Source of the DNA: Lycorma delicatula
Taxonomy: Eukaryota; Arthropoda; Insecta; Hemiptera; Fulgoridae
Assembly: GCF_047948215.1 (NCBI RefSeq)
Contig: NC_134455.1
Span: forward strand, 321,896,147 to 321,960,146
Length of the DNA stretch: 64,000 nucleotides
Reading direction: 5' to 3'
Below are positions 13,301 through 28,300 of the stretch, piece after piece. Numbering within the stretch: the stretch's first letter is position 1; every line of letters starts with the position of its first letter. A model generated the notes under the pieces. That model was given only the letters and a program-made list of their open reading frames with translations. It was not told the DNA's origin and did not search any database. The position numbers and the translations under genes are program-made.

Positions 13301-16300
13301 TAATTAAAACAGATATTGTTTTCTATATTTTTTCTATATAGAATATAGAAAAGTATCTTGCAAGATGTTTTTTATGTGATGAAAAGTTTTAAATACGTAA
13401 GATTGTTTTCATCTGTTTGTGGATAACTTTCTAACTTAAAAAATTAACCTACTGCAATTACTTCTTGCACCACAGTGCAAAAAAGTAGTGCTCTCTGAGT
13501 AAAATTTACCATGTACTCTTGAAAAAAATTTGACAACATTAAAACTTATATTTTACATTAAATTTAATTATCTGTAATTTATGCTTTTTTGTTGTTTTTT
13601 TGTCATGAGCAATAAAATCTTTATGGAAATATTAATCCTGGATATCCCATTATCCCATGTAAGTGATTGTCCAGGTGAAATTTTTTATTATTTATCAACA
13701 GTGGAAGAAAGCAAATCTTACAAAGATTTTAAACTATATTATCCATTTAAAAATGACATGTAGAAAGAGGCACTAATAATGTTAACTGTCCTAGAATCAT
13801 TTCAAATACTGCAACATTATTTCTAAAGTTTAAAGAAAAATGTTGTAATTAACTACAAATAAAATTAACTATTTTTAGAGTATAAATTAATTTGGTTATA
13901 TACACACTTTTTCACAAGCCAAAAAAAAACTTTTTAAAATGCATATCACTTTAATAGCATCAGTAAGGTTAGTATAGATATTTCTAAATGTTTAAAAGAG
14001 TTATTTAAAATATATAGACCTGTCTATAATTTAATTTACACTTATTTCCCATTTTTGCTAAAATCAACTTTGTACATTGATGGGATTATAAATGATATTT
14101 CCAGGATTTTTATCTAATTATTTTGTTTAAATAAAAATTAATGTCTATTATGCATTGCAGTTGCATATAACATACATTAAAAATTGTAAAAAATGATACT
14201 TTAATGAAAACTTTTAGGAAAATGCAGTAATTAGTTATGATATAGTTATTTTTATTTAAATAATAATTATAATAATTTCCTTAAGTATAAATATTAACTT
14301 CTTTTACTGTTTTTAGGAATTCACAGTTTTGAGAATTATTATGAAATAGCTGGAGGTGTAAATAAACCTAAGAAGATAAGTTGTATTGGTACTGATGGTA
14401 TTAAAAGAACTCAGCTAGTTAAGGTAAATAATAATCATACTTTACAATTGAATTTTCATACATTAGATTAATTCAGTATTTATAAAACCATAGTATAGAA
14501 TTATACAAGGTTCAGTTTATAAAAACCAATTGCTCTTAGAATATTGTAAATGTTTAGAATACTTATTAAATAAGTATAAATACCAATAGATGAATAAATA
14601 AAATGTGTAAAAATCTAGTAGTGTTGGATAACTGAAATGCCTTAATGGAAAAGAAATTGAAAGAGGAACTAGACTTCCAGAATAGTCAAAAGATCCTTTT
14701 AGTATGACAGTTTTCTTGAGTAGGTATAAGCCTCAGGACACTTTTAGCCATAAGGGTTAATGAGGATTTTCAGAGCAGCCAGTCTGTCCAGTCCTTTTTC
14801 TGTGAAAGATAGTGGTGAACATTTATACATTTTTATAAATGTAATTTTTAGATTTTGTTCCAGAATTTAGATCAAATATTGGTTGGCCCACCTCAGATTT
14901 GTCGTTCTGGATCCAGTTGATGAATTTATACTTCTGACAGGTTCAGAGTCTGTAAGTGGAAAATGTTTTTTCCTTAATGAGCACATCGTTCTATGCTAAA
15001 CTCTGTGGTAGCTAGTTCCTACTGCAGAATCATAGACCCTTTCAGTTGAGAGTGTAGCTATAGCATTAAGCTGGTCATGGATGGAAAAAAGTAATCATAA
15101 ATAAATAAATCGGTTGTTATTCCAATAAAAGCATTAAAGTTCTCTCGTCTGAGTATAAATTAACACATTCTGCTTTATCACATGGCAATATTTATGAAAT
15201 AAATGTTAAAAAAAGTAACACGATTATCTTACTATATACGAGACTTGGCTGATAAATTTTTGCACATATGTACGTAGCAAGGGAATAAAATAAAAAATGA
15301 ATAAAAATACAATACCTTAGCTACAAAATGCAGTATTTATTTTCCAATATAATCCCCGTTTACACTGATACACTTTTCCCAAAGTGTAATAAATTTTTGC
15401 ATTGTCACTGAAAAATTCTGGCGGTCTTTCTCAGATTCAAGTGGCCACAGCTTCCTTCACCTCATCATCGGTGGTCTAATGATTATCTTTGAGATCCTTC
15501 TTGAGATGAAAGAAGAAGTGGAAGTCGCACGGAACCAAATTTGGCGAGTGTGGCGGATGCGGAATAGGATCAAACTTCAACTTGCAGAGAGCTATTAGAG
15601 AGTTTGCACAGTAATTGTCATGCACAGATTTTACGGTAGCCCAATTGCTCAACAATATGGCCCACTCATTCTTTAGATACGCCTAACTGAATAGCAATGC
15701 ATTGTTGGGTGTTTTGCCGGTCAGTTTGAAGCAAATCATCCACCTCCTTTCGATGTTCTTGTCAGACACAGAAACTAGTCATCCGCTGTGAGATTCATCA
15801 TCAATTGTCACTTTGCCAACTTCAAATATGTGGTATTTTAACGCTCACCTACTTACAGTATTCCTGTCAACAGTTTCACTACCGTAAACTGCTTTTTAAA
15901 AATGAAAAATGTTCTAAGGAATCATTTTCTGCTGTTAAAAATTTGATCACTGCACTGTGTTTTAACCATGTTGACATATTGGCCATACTTGACTCCATTT
16001 TACCTGCTACTGAAAACAAACCAGTAAACGGATTTCATCGCATTATTGCAGGTTTGTAGAGGGGGGTTTTAGCTGTCATATACTGCCACGTCCAACTCAA
16101 TAGTACCTTTTCTCTCCGTGTAGCACGCTAGCATGCAAAATTTATCAGCTAAATCTTGTGTATATTTATAGCATATCTAGCTTGAAAATTAACTCATAAA
16201 AGATATCTCCTCCTTAATAGTAATAAAGTTATAGAGAGTAAAAATGTAGTAGTACATTGAAAGATAATTAGAAGCTCCATAACTGGCCACTGTTGATGGG

Positions 16301-19300
16301 GACTCTTGGAAAGAGACATAATTAAGAAACTGCTTGGTGACATTCCTATGAGAGATAAACAAATGAATACAAATTGCGAGATTGAGATAGACAAATTGCA
16401 GCAGTGAAGTTTTATTTTGTCTCGATATTACTGAATTGCTATGTGGGAAAATTGCTGTTGAGTTCCCTCCACAAGAAGTTAACTGTAGTGTGTCAAATCT
16501 CCCATAAGAAACGAGATGACCTGCTGATTGGTATCCTGACTAGTACAGTCACTTAGCTTGTCTAAAGTGGCTTAAAATGTGTTATGTACTTTAAAAGTCA
16601 GATTATATATATCCCTCATATTTTTTTTACATCAAGATACAGTAAAGATGTGTAATAAAAAATTTAATTGGTCAATGTAGTTTGACTAACAAAGAGAAGT
16701 GTCATAATAATCATGGAAAAATTTGCTGAAATTTGTGATTATCCTCATTATTGAGAGGAGAAGATTCATTTAAAGATCTGTACCAACAAAGGCTACAGTT
16801 TCTGCTGCTCAGTTTTATAAACCATATAATCTTAGAATTCAGTACAGCCAAATCTAGTTAACCAAAAAATCCAGTACAACCAAAAAAAAGTAGTGATACT
16901 TTTAGTATACTAAAAGGAATTGTGCAAAGGTTAAAACTCAGGTCCAAAAACTGCTCTAAAACAGGTCTTCTGCCAAGATCCTGTTCTGAAACTCTTCTCC
17001 TTTAGTTCGATCAGTCTCATTTGATGAAATTAAGAAAATACTGAAATTTGTGTTATCCTCAGTGGATCCCATTATTTGAATTGAGAAAAAGAAACATTGC
17101 CAAATGAAAAGAATCATTCATTGCAATTACAAAGGAATATATATTTTTATCTTGAAGATCTTATGCCACAAGATTTTGAACCTTCCAATTGTAAGTATTT
17201 GGGAAACTAATTTACAGTTATTTGATCAAATCTCCTTTAGTTTTGGATAGTTTTGTACTGTGGGCTCAAGTGGTGTATATTATTAATATATAATTTTGAT
17301 TTTCTGCCACTTCAGAAGCATCTTTTGATAATGGCTATAATTATAATGATATATTCCATATTTATAACTATCCCAGAAAATAAACATTGATAGTCTTGAA
17401 CTCAATGACATATTGTCTCAAGCACTATCTCCTTTAATAGTAGATTTCAACAGTACCACATGTCATGAAAGGTTGGTGTTCTCCCATGGTCATGTAGTCG
17501 ATAGAATACATAGTGACTTAGATCTGTATCTGTGGAGTAATGAACCTCCATTGTTTTCTTTTGTATCTCAGTATTATGCTACCGTTCTGTATTTGGCATA
17601 CTCTGCTGCCAAAGATGTGTATGAAAGTGTTTATAAGCCATTTTACAATAGAATTCTTATTGGTTCATGTGAATAATGAATTCCTATAAGGTGGCTATCC
17701 AGAAAATGCCTACTGAATTTTCAAAATATGTGAATAAAGTACTGATACATACATCTATTACTATTGAGACATAATGCTTTTATCAGATACAATTTGAATC
17801 CACTGTGACATTTACCTCACAATCATCTGTGAAACTGCATATTTATTGTGAGACTATATTACTCTGTATTTTGGTGGAACTAAGATTGTCAAACAGCAGT
17901 GTCACCTAAAGACCTGTGTTAATTTTTTAAATCAATATCGCTGAGCACAAATACAATAGGAGCACAAAACTTCACAATAGAGCATCACATTGACAGTTTG
18001 ACCAAGAGGAACAAATTCCTTATGGATAATGCCTTTGATGTCGAAAAAACAATCATCAAGGACTTCACGTTGCTGCGAACTTGGCGTGCTTTTTTTGGCC
18101 GCGGTGAACTTGGCGACTTCCACTGCAACGACTGCTGCTTAGTTTCAGGGTCATACCCGTACACCCATGTCTCATCACCGGTTATGATGTTGGAGATGAA
18201 GTTAGGGTCATCTCTTGCTGAATTTTTCAATTCACTACAAACAACTATGCGATTTTGTTTCTGGTCGCTGTTCAACAGTCTCGGTACGAATTTTGCAGTA
18301 ATTCGTCTCATGTTCAAATTGTCCGACAAGATGCATTGCATGGACCCATATGACATTTGTACGATTGCACAAACATCATGGATTGTTTGTCTACGATCTG
18401 CAACAATAGCCTCTTGCACTTCGTGATGTTTTCCGGTGTTGTGCTTGTTGAGGTCTTCCTGAACGCTCATCGTCAACGACTGTCGTTTGTCCATCTTTGA
18501 ATCATTTGTACCACAAAAAAGTTTTACTTTTACTCATAGCATTGTCACCAAATGCTTCCACAAGCATGCGATGGGTTTCTGCACCAGTTTTTTTTAATTT
18601 TTTAAGTTTTTTTTAAGATTTTTTGGGTAGCACCTCATAATATTGAGCTTTAGAAGTGCTTTTACAGAAATTTGTTGGAACAGTGCCTCATTAACTCTAA
18701 TATTTTATCCAAGATGACAATATATTATAAAAAAAGAAAAGAGGATTGAAAGAAATATCTCCTCTGAAAATACAGCTGCAGTTTTCTGTTGCTTTTAGCT
18801 GCATAGTGCTGAAATTCAATGTTTTTGTTGAAAAAGCCCTAATGCGTCCTTTAGGTAATCATTTCTTAATATGGATTTGCCTATGAAATACTTGCAAGCT
18901 GTCTTGCTACTAACAAGATAACATGGTGATTCCTTGGATGTAAGTAAAACCATTAATACTCTTCTTTTTTTTTTTATTCAAATGTATGAAAGTTTTCTAG
19001 GGCTCAATGAAAATATAAAATTCTTGTAAAGTTATATTATATGAATATTTATTTGCATTACTTTGGATTTTTTAAAGTACTTCATTATGTTTTATTTAAT
19101 TTAAAAAAAAAGTAACTTAAATCTCAATTATTAATTAATATTTCATAATAAAAATGTGGAAGGTATTATAAATGTTTGCTTGGTTTTGGTAAAACATTAA
19201 GAAATAACATTTTTACTTAATTTTTTTTTCTTTTAGGGAAATGATGATTTGAGGCAAGATGCTGTTATGATGCAGGTGTTTACCATACTGAATTCTTTAT

Positions 19301-22300
19301 TGCAAAAAAATAAACGCACTAATCAACGTAAACTTGTTATAAGAACTTATAAGGTAATAATCATTAATGAGTTTATTGTAACATTCATATTTTGCTTATT
19401 AAACTGGATCGTTGTACCATGCAAACCTATCTCACCATTGTTTCTGTCACTCATACTTATTTTATATTCATTGTTAGTGTTTTATACTATTTTCAGCATC
19501 AAAAGAATGCTTGAGAAAGATCTGATACTGAAACATATCTCTTGATAGTTACATTTACAAATCTCAGCAACCTTTTATTATTACTGACTTTCTTATCACA
19601 TTCAAGTCTTATATAAAAACACTGAACTTGAGCTTCAGTGATACACCATAATATACTGTAAACTTGAGATTTCACAAAGAAGATTTATTTATATTTTTGA
19701 CTTAATGAGAAAGGTGAACATTCATGCTGCGGTACTGTATATATATTCTTTTCGTTATGTTTTGGTTTGATGTGAACTGTAAATAAACTAAATAAATTAA
19801 CAATTAAGGTCCCAATCTTTGTGACAAGATAACACCCAAGTGGTCCCCAACCACCTGGGTAACTCAAACTCCCCCCCCCCCAAAACGATGGGGAATCTTC
19901 TTCTTTAAGACTTTGGGGGTTGGCGTCCCCACGGACCTAGCCTCTGCAGCTTTTCTTCCCACTATACAGTGAACTGCAGAACACTTTACATTATACACAT
20001 ATACTTCACCAAGAACACTACATAAATTACAATATACACAATTACACAACAACATCCTACACTGATATTTCTTGCATTTACACTCAGTGGTGTTGGTGAC
20101 ATCTTACGAAACACAACCAAACCCAAGGTGGGAACAAATCGTGCCGATGGGTGAATGGGTACGTAGAGAGTCTCGAACGATGTTCTCTGGGCACCAGGGC
20201 GAACCCAGTTGTATTTAGCTCTAGCTCCAGTATGCGTGCGCTCTGCTGGAGTGGTCCATTTTTCACCGGTACTCGTGGGACCAAAATTTCAGTTCCAATA
20301 ATAAATACAATGATGGTTGGTGGTCCATCTGAAAAAACCACCAAATCTAGTCTTGTGAAGAGACCTTGGTCAGCTTTGTCTGATGAGGATAAAAGTCCTA
20401 CTGAAGAGAACTGCAAATCATTAGACTTGAATTCTAAAAATATTAGACTCATTGTTCTCTGAAATAGTCAGGAAGGTGGCTCCCTCCAAAAGGTTTCACC
20501 TTTCTTAATAACAAAACTATAACAGGTGCAAGTGGTTCCCGAAGAACATCAGGAAATTACATAACAGATCGATTCTGATCGAAAAATTCAACGATGAACA
20601 GAGTCGATCTATCTAACGTCTCCGTAATATGGGTGGTATAAATATTAGTGCAGAATACCACAAAACGTTAAATACGAGCCGGGGAGTAATTTTTTGTTGA
20701 GACCTTTTAGATATAGATATCAGTGGAATAGTTGATGAGCTTCGCCACCAAGATGTTGCTGAAATGAAGTGTATAATGAAATGACAGAGCGAAACAGAAG
20801 AACCGACACCGTCTCTTATACTGACATTCAATTTCCCTGTTTCACCAGAGAAGATTAAAGTGAAGTTACCTCTCGGTTCAGGTACGACCATTCATACCCA
20901 ACCCACGGCAATGTTTCAGATGCCAAGGATATAGTCACACTACAACATCTTGCTCAAAAACGGAGATCTGTGCTCGATGTGCTAAAGAAGGTCACAATGA
21001 CACTAACTGCGAAGAAGGTGAAAAATGTGCGAACTGCAATGGTTCACATACAGCCCGCTCCCGAGGTTGCCCAACCTTTAAAGAAGAAAAGGCAATTCTC
21101 AAGATCTGTACTGATCAGAAGCTATATTTCCCGGCTGCACACAGGGAATATAAAAAGATAAATAATTCACGGAACCTGGTTAAACCAGATGTATCTTTTG
21201 CCACCGCTACATCGAAACAAACTCCTACAAATGTTAGTAATCAGCAGTGCGGATCCTGCAATGAACTTAAAAAACTTGTTCAGATTCTTTTGTCGCAGTT
21301 AGTGAATCCAACAGTGTGATCCCTACAAAAGTTCCTGTTCCCAAAGTCTTACTGTTACGTGCAGGGATTATCACAGCTGGCAGTAAGCCACCTAATAAGC
21401 TTCCCGTAAAGGGAACCCACATAATCACCCCCTCTGGGATGTCAACTTCGGCATCTCATTCTAATAAATCTCCTCCACCATCACCTCATATACTGGAGGA
21501 TATGGTTGAAGAACCACCCGACCCCAGGGCATCGGAGTTCTTAAAATACAAAAAAGAAAAACCGAATCACTTACAACTAAATTTTATATAGTTTCCTGAA
21601 TTTATTTTTTTACACTTATGAACATTATTCAGTGGAATGTTAGAGGTCTTCAGTCCCGCATTGAAGATATTAGAGTACTGGCGCGCATACATGATATCCA
21701 CTAATCATGTGTTTCCAAGAAAATCACCTTCTACAACATGACCCAATAACACTCAGAGGATACTTCTGTGAGAGATACGACTGTCTAGTAGACAGTAGAG
21801 AGAGTGGTGGAGTGGCTATTTTCATGAAGAATGGGGTGTTGGCTACAAGGATTCAACTAACCACTCTCATTCCTGCTGTTGCACTAAAGGTCTTTATCCC
21901 CTTCAAATTGCATATCTGCAATCTGTATCTCTCACCGAACACTGAGTTTAGTGCTTTAGATGTCTCAAATCTCCTCACGCAAATAGTAGTAGTGTTTATC
22001 ATACCTCCATCGTTAATAGTAGGAGACTTCAATGCCCACCATATTTCCCGGGGCTCAACCTTCTGGTCCACTCAAGGAAATATGATAAACAGAGTGAGAC
22101 AAGACTTGGACCTTTGTCTACTGAATAGTGGATCACACATATTTATGTCCTTATCATCTGATACTGTATCTAACATTGATCTCTCCATATGCTCACCAAA
22201 TTTACTCCCTCATCTTAAGTGGTCTGTTTGTGATGACTTTCACGGTAGTGATCGCAGACCAATTATTATTGGTTTCGGTGTAGACTGCGAGATTAAAAGA

Positions 22301-25300
22301 AAGCCACGGAGATGGATTGTTGAAAAGGCGTATTGGAATGGATACCATAAAGCATTGCAATCACATTATGATAATGGTGCGAACATCCTTGACCAATATT
22401 CCTCTTTTACGTCCATGATACTTGAAAATGCCAACAGATATATCCCACAAACATTGAGTAATCCTAGACATCCTTACGTTCCATGGTGGAATGATGATTG
22501 CAAATATGCTATTGTGCTCCGTGCAATTTTCAGATCACCAAAACAATCTATTCTCAGTCTGATTGATGAAGGAGAACTCCTTTCATCACCTTCGGCTGTG
22601 GCAAATACTCTAGCAAAATCTTTCCGCTCAGTGTCTCTCACTTCATCGTATAATAACGATTTTCAAAGGTACAAGACACAGATAGAAGTATTATCTTTAA
22701 ACATTGGTGATTCGGTTGGTGAATTAAACACCCGATTCATATTTAAGGAATTGTTACATGTACTTAAAAACTCACGTGACACTTCCCCTGGACCGGACAA
22801 CATTCGCCTTGCCATGCTTTCACACCTTCCTAATTCGGCACTATAACATCTTTTAAATATTTACAACGGTTTATTCGCCGAACAAGTCTTCCCACCTGGC
22901 TGGTCAGAAGCATTTATTATACCAGTACTAAAACGTGGTAAAGACAAAACCAACCCCTCAAGCTAATGCCCTATTTCTTTAACATGTGTTTTGTGTAAAA
23001 TAATGGAGAGAATAGTAAACCGCAAGCTTACATGGTACTTGGAGAGACATGGCTTTCTATCTCCAGAACAGTTTGGTTTTCGACAAGGGCGATTTTACAT
23101 TGACCATTTAGTGTTAATGGAAACAGCCATACAAAACGCTTTCCTAAATCACCAGCACATCGTCACTATCTTCTGTGATATAAAAAAGGCTTATGACATG
23201 GCCTGGCGACTTGGTATTTTTAACACCCTCAAGAGATGGAGAATCAAGGGCAATATGCTTGCTTTTATACGGGGATTCTTAAATCACCGAACGTCTCGTG
23301 TTCGTGTGGGTGATTCGCTCTTAGATAGCGTCATCTTGGAGAATGGAGTGCCTCAAGGTAGTGTATTAAGTGCCACCTTATTTTCTGTAGCCATAAACAG
23401 TATTACCAATTGTGTGCAGGCTCCTGTCTCATGTTCTCTATTTGTTGACGATTTTGCTATTTACATTGCGAGCCGTTCAACACCCACAGCAGAGAGAATA
23501 ATACAGAACACTATATCTCATCTTGAAGCTTAGTCCAGGATTACTGGTTTCACATTTTCATCCGAAAAAAATGTGTAGTCTTTTCTCGGCTACAAAACCC
23601 TTCTATTCCGCAAGTTTTACTGAACGGAGAGATTATTGCTATCTCTACTTATGTCAAGTTTTTAGGTTTATTTTTGATAGCCGTCTTACTTGCGTCAAAC
23701 ATATAAAAGAATTAAAAACAAAATGTTCCAAACTTTTAGATATGATGCGAATCCTTAGTAACACCAGCTGGGGAGCCGATCGGTCATGTATGATACGTAT
23801 TTATATTCCTTTGTTCGTTCCAGTTTAGATTATGGTTGTGTCACCTACTCTTCAGCTCGTCAAACTGTGCTTAAGATGCTGGATGTTGTACATCATGCTT
23901 TCCTTCGGCTTGCCACAGCACGTTTAAGTCAAGCCCTGTCGCAAGGTTACTTGTAGATTGTGGTGAATCATCACTTTGGGATAGACGAGACCAGCTTTTA
24001 TTATCTTATTTTGCTCATCTCAAAGGACAGCCAAATCATCCGGCTTTTGACTCAGTCCTTAAAAATCCTAATTTAGGAAAGTATGAGGACCGTCCACATT
24101 GTATTGCACCTGTAGGTGTCCGTACCCAACGTCTGCTGCAGCATATAAATGTTGACACACCGCCATCCTTTCCATCATATATGTGCTCATATCCTCCGTG
24201 GGGAATAAACCTTATAAATTTTACTTTTGACCTTATGACATACAATAAACAAGCAACACTATCTACTGTGTTCCAGCAAATGTTTCAGAGTGTTCCCTCT
24301 AAGATGAACCCAGACGTGGTGGTATACACTGATGGATCGAAACAAAACGATATCATTGGTTGTGCATTTGTTGTCAATGAAAGAACTTATATGTTTGGTC
24401 TACCTGGTATTATGAGTGTGTTTACCGCTGAACTATGCGCTATAAATAAGGCTCTAAATATCATTAACCCTAAATATAGAAACATTCTTATTTGCAGTGA
24501 CTCGTGTAGTGCTCTCCAAGCCTAAAAAAACTTTTATTCCAAACATCCTATCGTCATTGAAATTTTCAACGCAATTGCTGAGTTGAATAATCGCAACACA
24601 GAAGTAAGTTTTTGCTGGGTCTCTAGCCACGTAGGGATTCCAGGTAATGAACATGCAAATTCCGCTGCCAAAAAAGCATGTAATCATAATCAGCCTTCTT
24701 TCACCACCCGAGTTGCTACTTTTGATTTTATTAATTATGTAAAACAATCACTAAGAGCAAAGTGGCAAGGTGACTGGACGGCATACATTGATAATAAACT
24801 CCGGCAGATTAAAGATTCTGTGTTGCCACGGGATTCGGCGGAAAAACTCGACATGAGGAAGGAGTCCCCTGTCGATTGCGGATATGACATATGAGGGTCA
24901 CACACGAGTACCTGATGTCAGGAGGACACACACCCCTCTGTGCATGATGCAACTGCCACATGACTGTGTACCACATACTCCTGGATCGCATATGTTATGC
25001 GGCGTTGCGTCTTAAATTTAATCTACACAGAAACATCCATGGTGTCTTGTGCAATGATAATAAAATTTTAACCGGATGTTTCTATTTTTGCGTAGTGCTG
25101 GGTTAATACAAAAAATGTAATATTGTTGCGTGTATTTTTTAATGCTGGAAGAGTTTTTAATAAGTTTGTTTTTTTATTATATTTTTACTTTTAATTTGTT
25201 TGGTTCTGTGTTTTTGATATTATCCGATTAGGGAGCCTTTTACACTCCCTATCAGAATTTATTAAATTTTATATAGTTATTTTTACTTTACTTTTATGTT

Positions 25301-28300
25301 TTAAAGACTCTGTCTGTGATATTAGTTGTAAGATTTTAGTGAATTTAGTTTTAAGTTTTATTTCCCTTTTTTAATTTTTGTTTTTAACCTAGTTTTAATT
25401 ATATAATTTGTTTTAGTTTTATTTAATTTTGTTATTTTAGTTTTTAACTTAGTTTTAAGTTTTATGTTACATCCTTTATGGTTTTGTACACCCATCTCGG
25501 ACTTTGTAAAATTCTATTTACTTTTGATTTTATTTGTGATATTAGTTGTAAGTTTTATTCATCTTTTAGATTAGTTTTAATTTCTTTAATTTTTATATTA
25601 AAAAAAAAGATTCCGGGCGATGATAACGCACAGATGTTTTTCGCCCTCAAAAAAAAAAACAAAAAAAAACTCAAACTCCCCATCCTACATGTCCTCTGCA
25701 ACTCACTGAAGAATTAAATATTTCATGAAGTTCTTCACAATTGACATTTGGCCCAGCTTTTCCAGTTAACATTTAAATCTAAAATAGACTCGATATCCCC
25801 AAACTGTCTTAGTACCTCTAATCGTCTTTCATCATACTAATTACAGACATATAAAACATGAAAGGCATCATCTGATGTGCCACACTACGGACACAGACTC
25901 GAATCAGCCAGGCCGAAACAAGCCAGCCTATCCCTAAAAGTACCATGGCTCAAAAGAAACTGAATTATATACTTGTTAGGAGACACCCAAGAGGCATCCC
26001 GCAGATTCCTCACATTAGGGAAAAGACCATGCATGTAATGCCCATGAGTCATCTCATCCCACCTAGTCTGCCACAATTGAAATCCATCATTCTCAGTCAC
26101 TAATTCTAGCAGAAGTTAGTTGACCCAACTTCTTGATGATATAGCATTGTTGACGCTCAAGCACAAGAACATACACCAGGACAGCCGCATGAGAAATTGT
26201 ACGGTAACTACCTGTCACCATTAACAACAAAAAGCACTGAGCCCTCAACAAAATGTCCCTATAGGTTTTAAATTTTAGCCTATCCACCCAAACAGGTGCA
26301 GCATACAATATAATTGCCTCACACACACTATTATAGAGGATACTCATAGTCTTAAAATTCAGACCCCAATCCGGATTAACCACACATCAAATACCAAAGA
26401 AGGCACTGCTGGCCTTCATACTGGCGACATATTCTAAATGCTCCTTAAAACAAAAATTTTCATAAGGAGCACCCAAGGTTCCTCCAGTTAAATTTAGATG
26501 TACTGAATTCAATGGCCTAACATTGAAACACAGACACACTACGTAATAGCCAGACAACCCTTCAGCAGCATCATCTTTGTTTTATCCAGGCTGAATGCCA
26601 TCTTATGTTGACAGCCCCACAGCTCAAGTATCCTGCATACCTGAGAGGCTGGGCATTCAACCTCATTCCGCAAACATCCTTCAACCAGCAGCCACCAGGC
26701 AACCTCAGCCGCATCAAAGAATCAAACTCCACAACCCACAATAAGGGGCCCAGCACACTGTCTTGGAAACAACCCTTAGACAGTGTTTTCACTTTGTGGC
26801 CACCATCACAAAGTAGAACATCTCAATGCCCAAAGTAGCTATGCAATACCTGCATGTTATTTTTGATGCAGCCACATCTGTAATTGTAAGCAGAAGGCCA
26901 CCATAGATTGTTAAATGCCCTGGATATGTCAAGTAAAATCCAAGACATACCCAAAACTACTATTCTTGACAATATTTGACAAAACTCATAAAATATCTTT
27001 CATCCCCTTACTAGGACGAAAGCCATACTGATCCTACATCAATAATCCTTGCGACAACAACCTCTCATTAATACGCAAATATGGTATCTTCTCAGAGACC
27101 TTACCAGTAACCAGCAATAATGTAAGAGGCCGATATGAGAAACTAACAATGGGATCCTTGCCACCACCCTTAAAAAACAGTTTAACTATTCCCTTTTTTC
27201 AACAAATTGGAAAATAGCCTGCAAGTAATATTTTGTTAAATACTTTAGTGAATATTCCCACTAACATTTACTGAACAAACAAGGAACTCCACCGACATTC
27301 CATCAAAGTCAGGAGCTTTACCTCTGCAAAAGCTACAGATTATCTTACACACCTTCACCTCACTAACTTCTGAAGACAAAACATCCACACGATGAGAAGC
27401 AACATCATTTCGAACACAATGATGATAAACAGTTTCTACAGCCAAATCATTGTCTGGCAAAAGATCATCTAACAAATAGGATCTCAGCTTTATCCGAGAT
27501 GTCACCTTTCCTGGTCGAGAGAACGGACAGAAGAATTTCCTTCTTTCATTTATGCCCTAGCACTCTGTAAACAACACCCCACGGGTCTTTGTTACTTTGT
27601 TCCTGAACAATGGAATACCAAGAATCAAGTTTGGTGTGCCTTACCTTGTGATAATAACAACATCTGAACTCTCTACATATTGACACCAAATCTGCTTGCC
27701 ACTTGGGGTCACTCTCAATTTCAGAGGACTTCCGTAAATGGAGAAGAGATGACTTCAGCTCAATAAGTTCCTGGAGTAATCCTCTCCCAACCTGAACTTC
27801 AGGGAATGGAACGCTCAGCGACATTGATGATAGCCACAGATAACCGACCTGCCAGGTCCTCAAGATCAAGACCACTAGACCCGTGTCCAATACACGGAGG
27901 CTGGCCGAAAGAATTGTGACATACCTCTACCAATTGGCTTTCCTGTGTAGAAAACACTCTAGCTGAACTGGGAAATTACACTTATAGCCATCACTTAGGC
28001 CACCAGTGATCTCGAAGGCAATAAGTTGATGCTCGCTAGATCAATCATCAACAACCTTCCAACCACAGAGACATGTGGAAATGTATCTTCCAACTGTGAA
28101 TCAATATTGGTGCCAGGAAATTGCCTCCTACCTCCACCATACCAGTGTATGTTGGCAGGTCACCAGAAACATTAAAAACTTTTAAGTCATTATGGATGAC
28201 AAAACCTTCAACCATTTCACCATTATAATCGGCATAATCAATATGCCACGTAAGAGATTTAGCATTAACATTGGCACAATAACAATAGAATTATGCTCTA

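Larger units (their letters stand above)
19875..25667 (+). mobile_element. I-like LINE (ORF1, endonuclease, RT, RNase H, poly-A tail)
   Basis: A 5.8 kb non-LTR retrotransposon flanked by a 14-bp target duplication and ending in an A-rich tail (25649-25669). ORF1 carries three zinc knuckles; ORF2 carries an apurinic-type endonuclease, a reverse transcriptase, an RNase H and a C-terminal Cys/His segment. Having RNase H places it with I/Jockey-group elements rather than CR1 or RTE. Both ORFs are split by stops and frameshifts, so it is inactive. It inserted into the 3' UTR of an older R1-like LINE on the opposite strand, inside the ATM intron 19354-31269. The 5' boundary lies in a C run and is uncertain by a few bases. 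Confidence 0.88.

Noticed and set aside
17998..18426. 142-residue + strand open frame
   Set aside because: It is the antisense shadow of the mariner transposase encoded on the - strand at 17935-18610.
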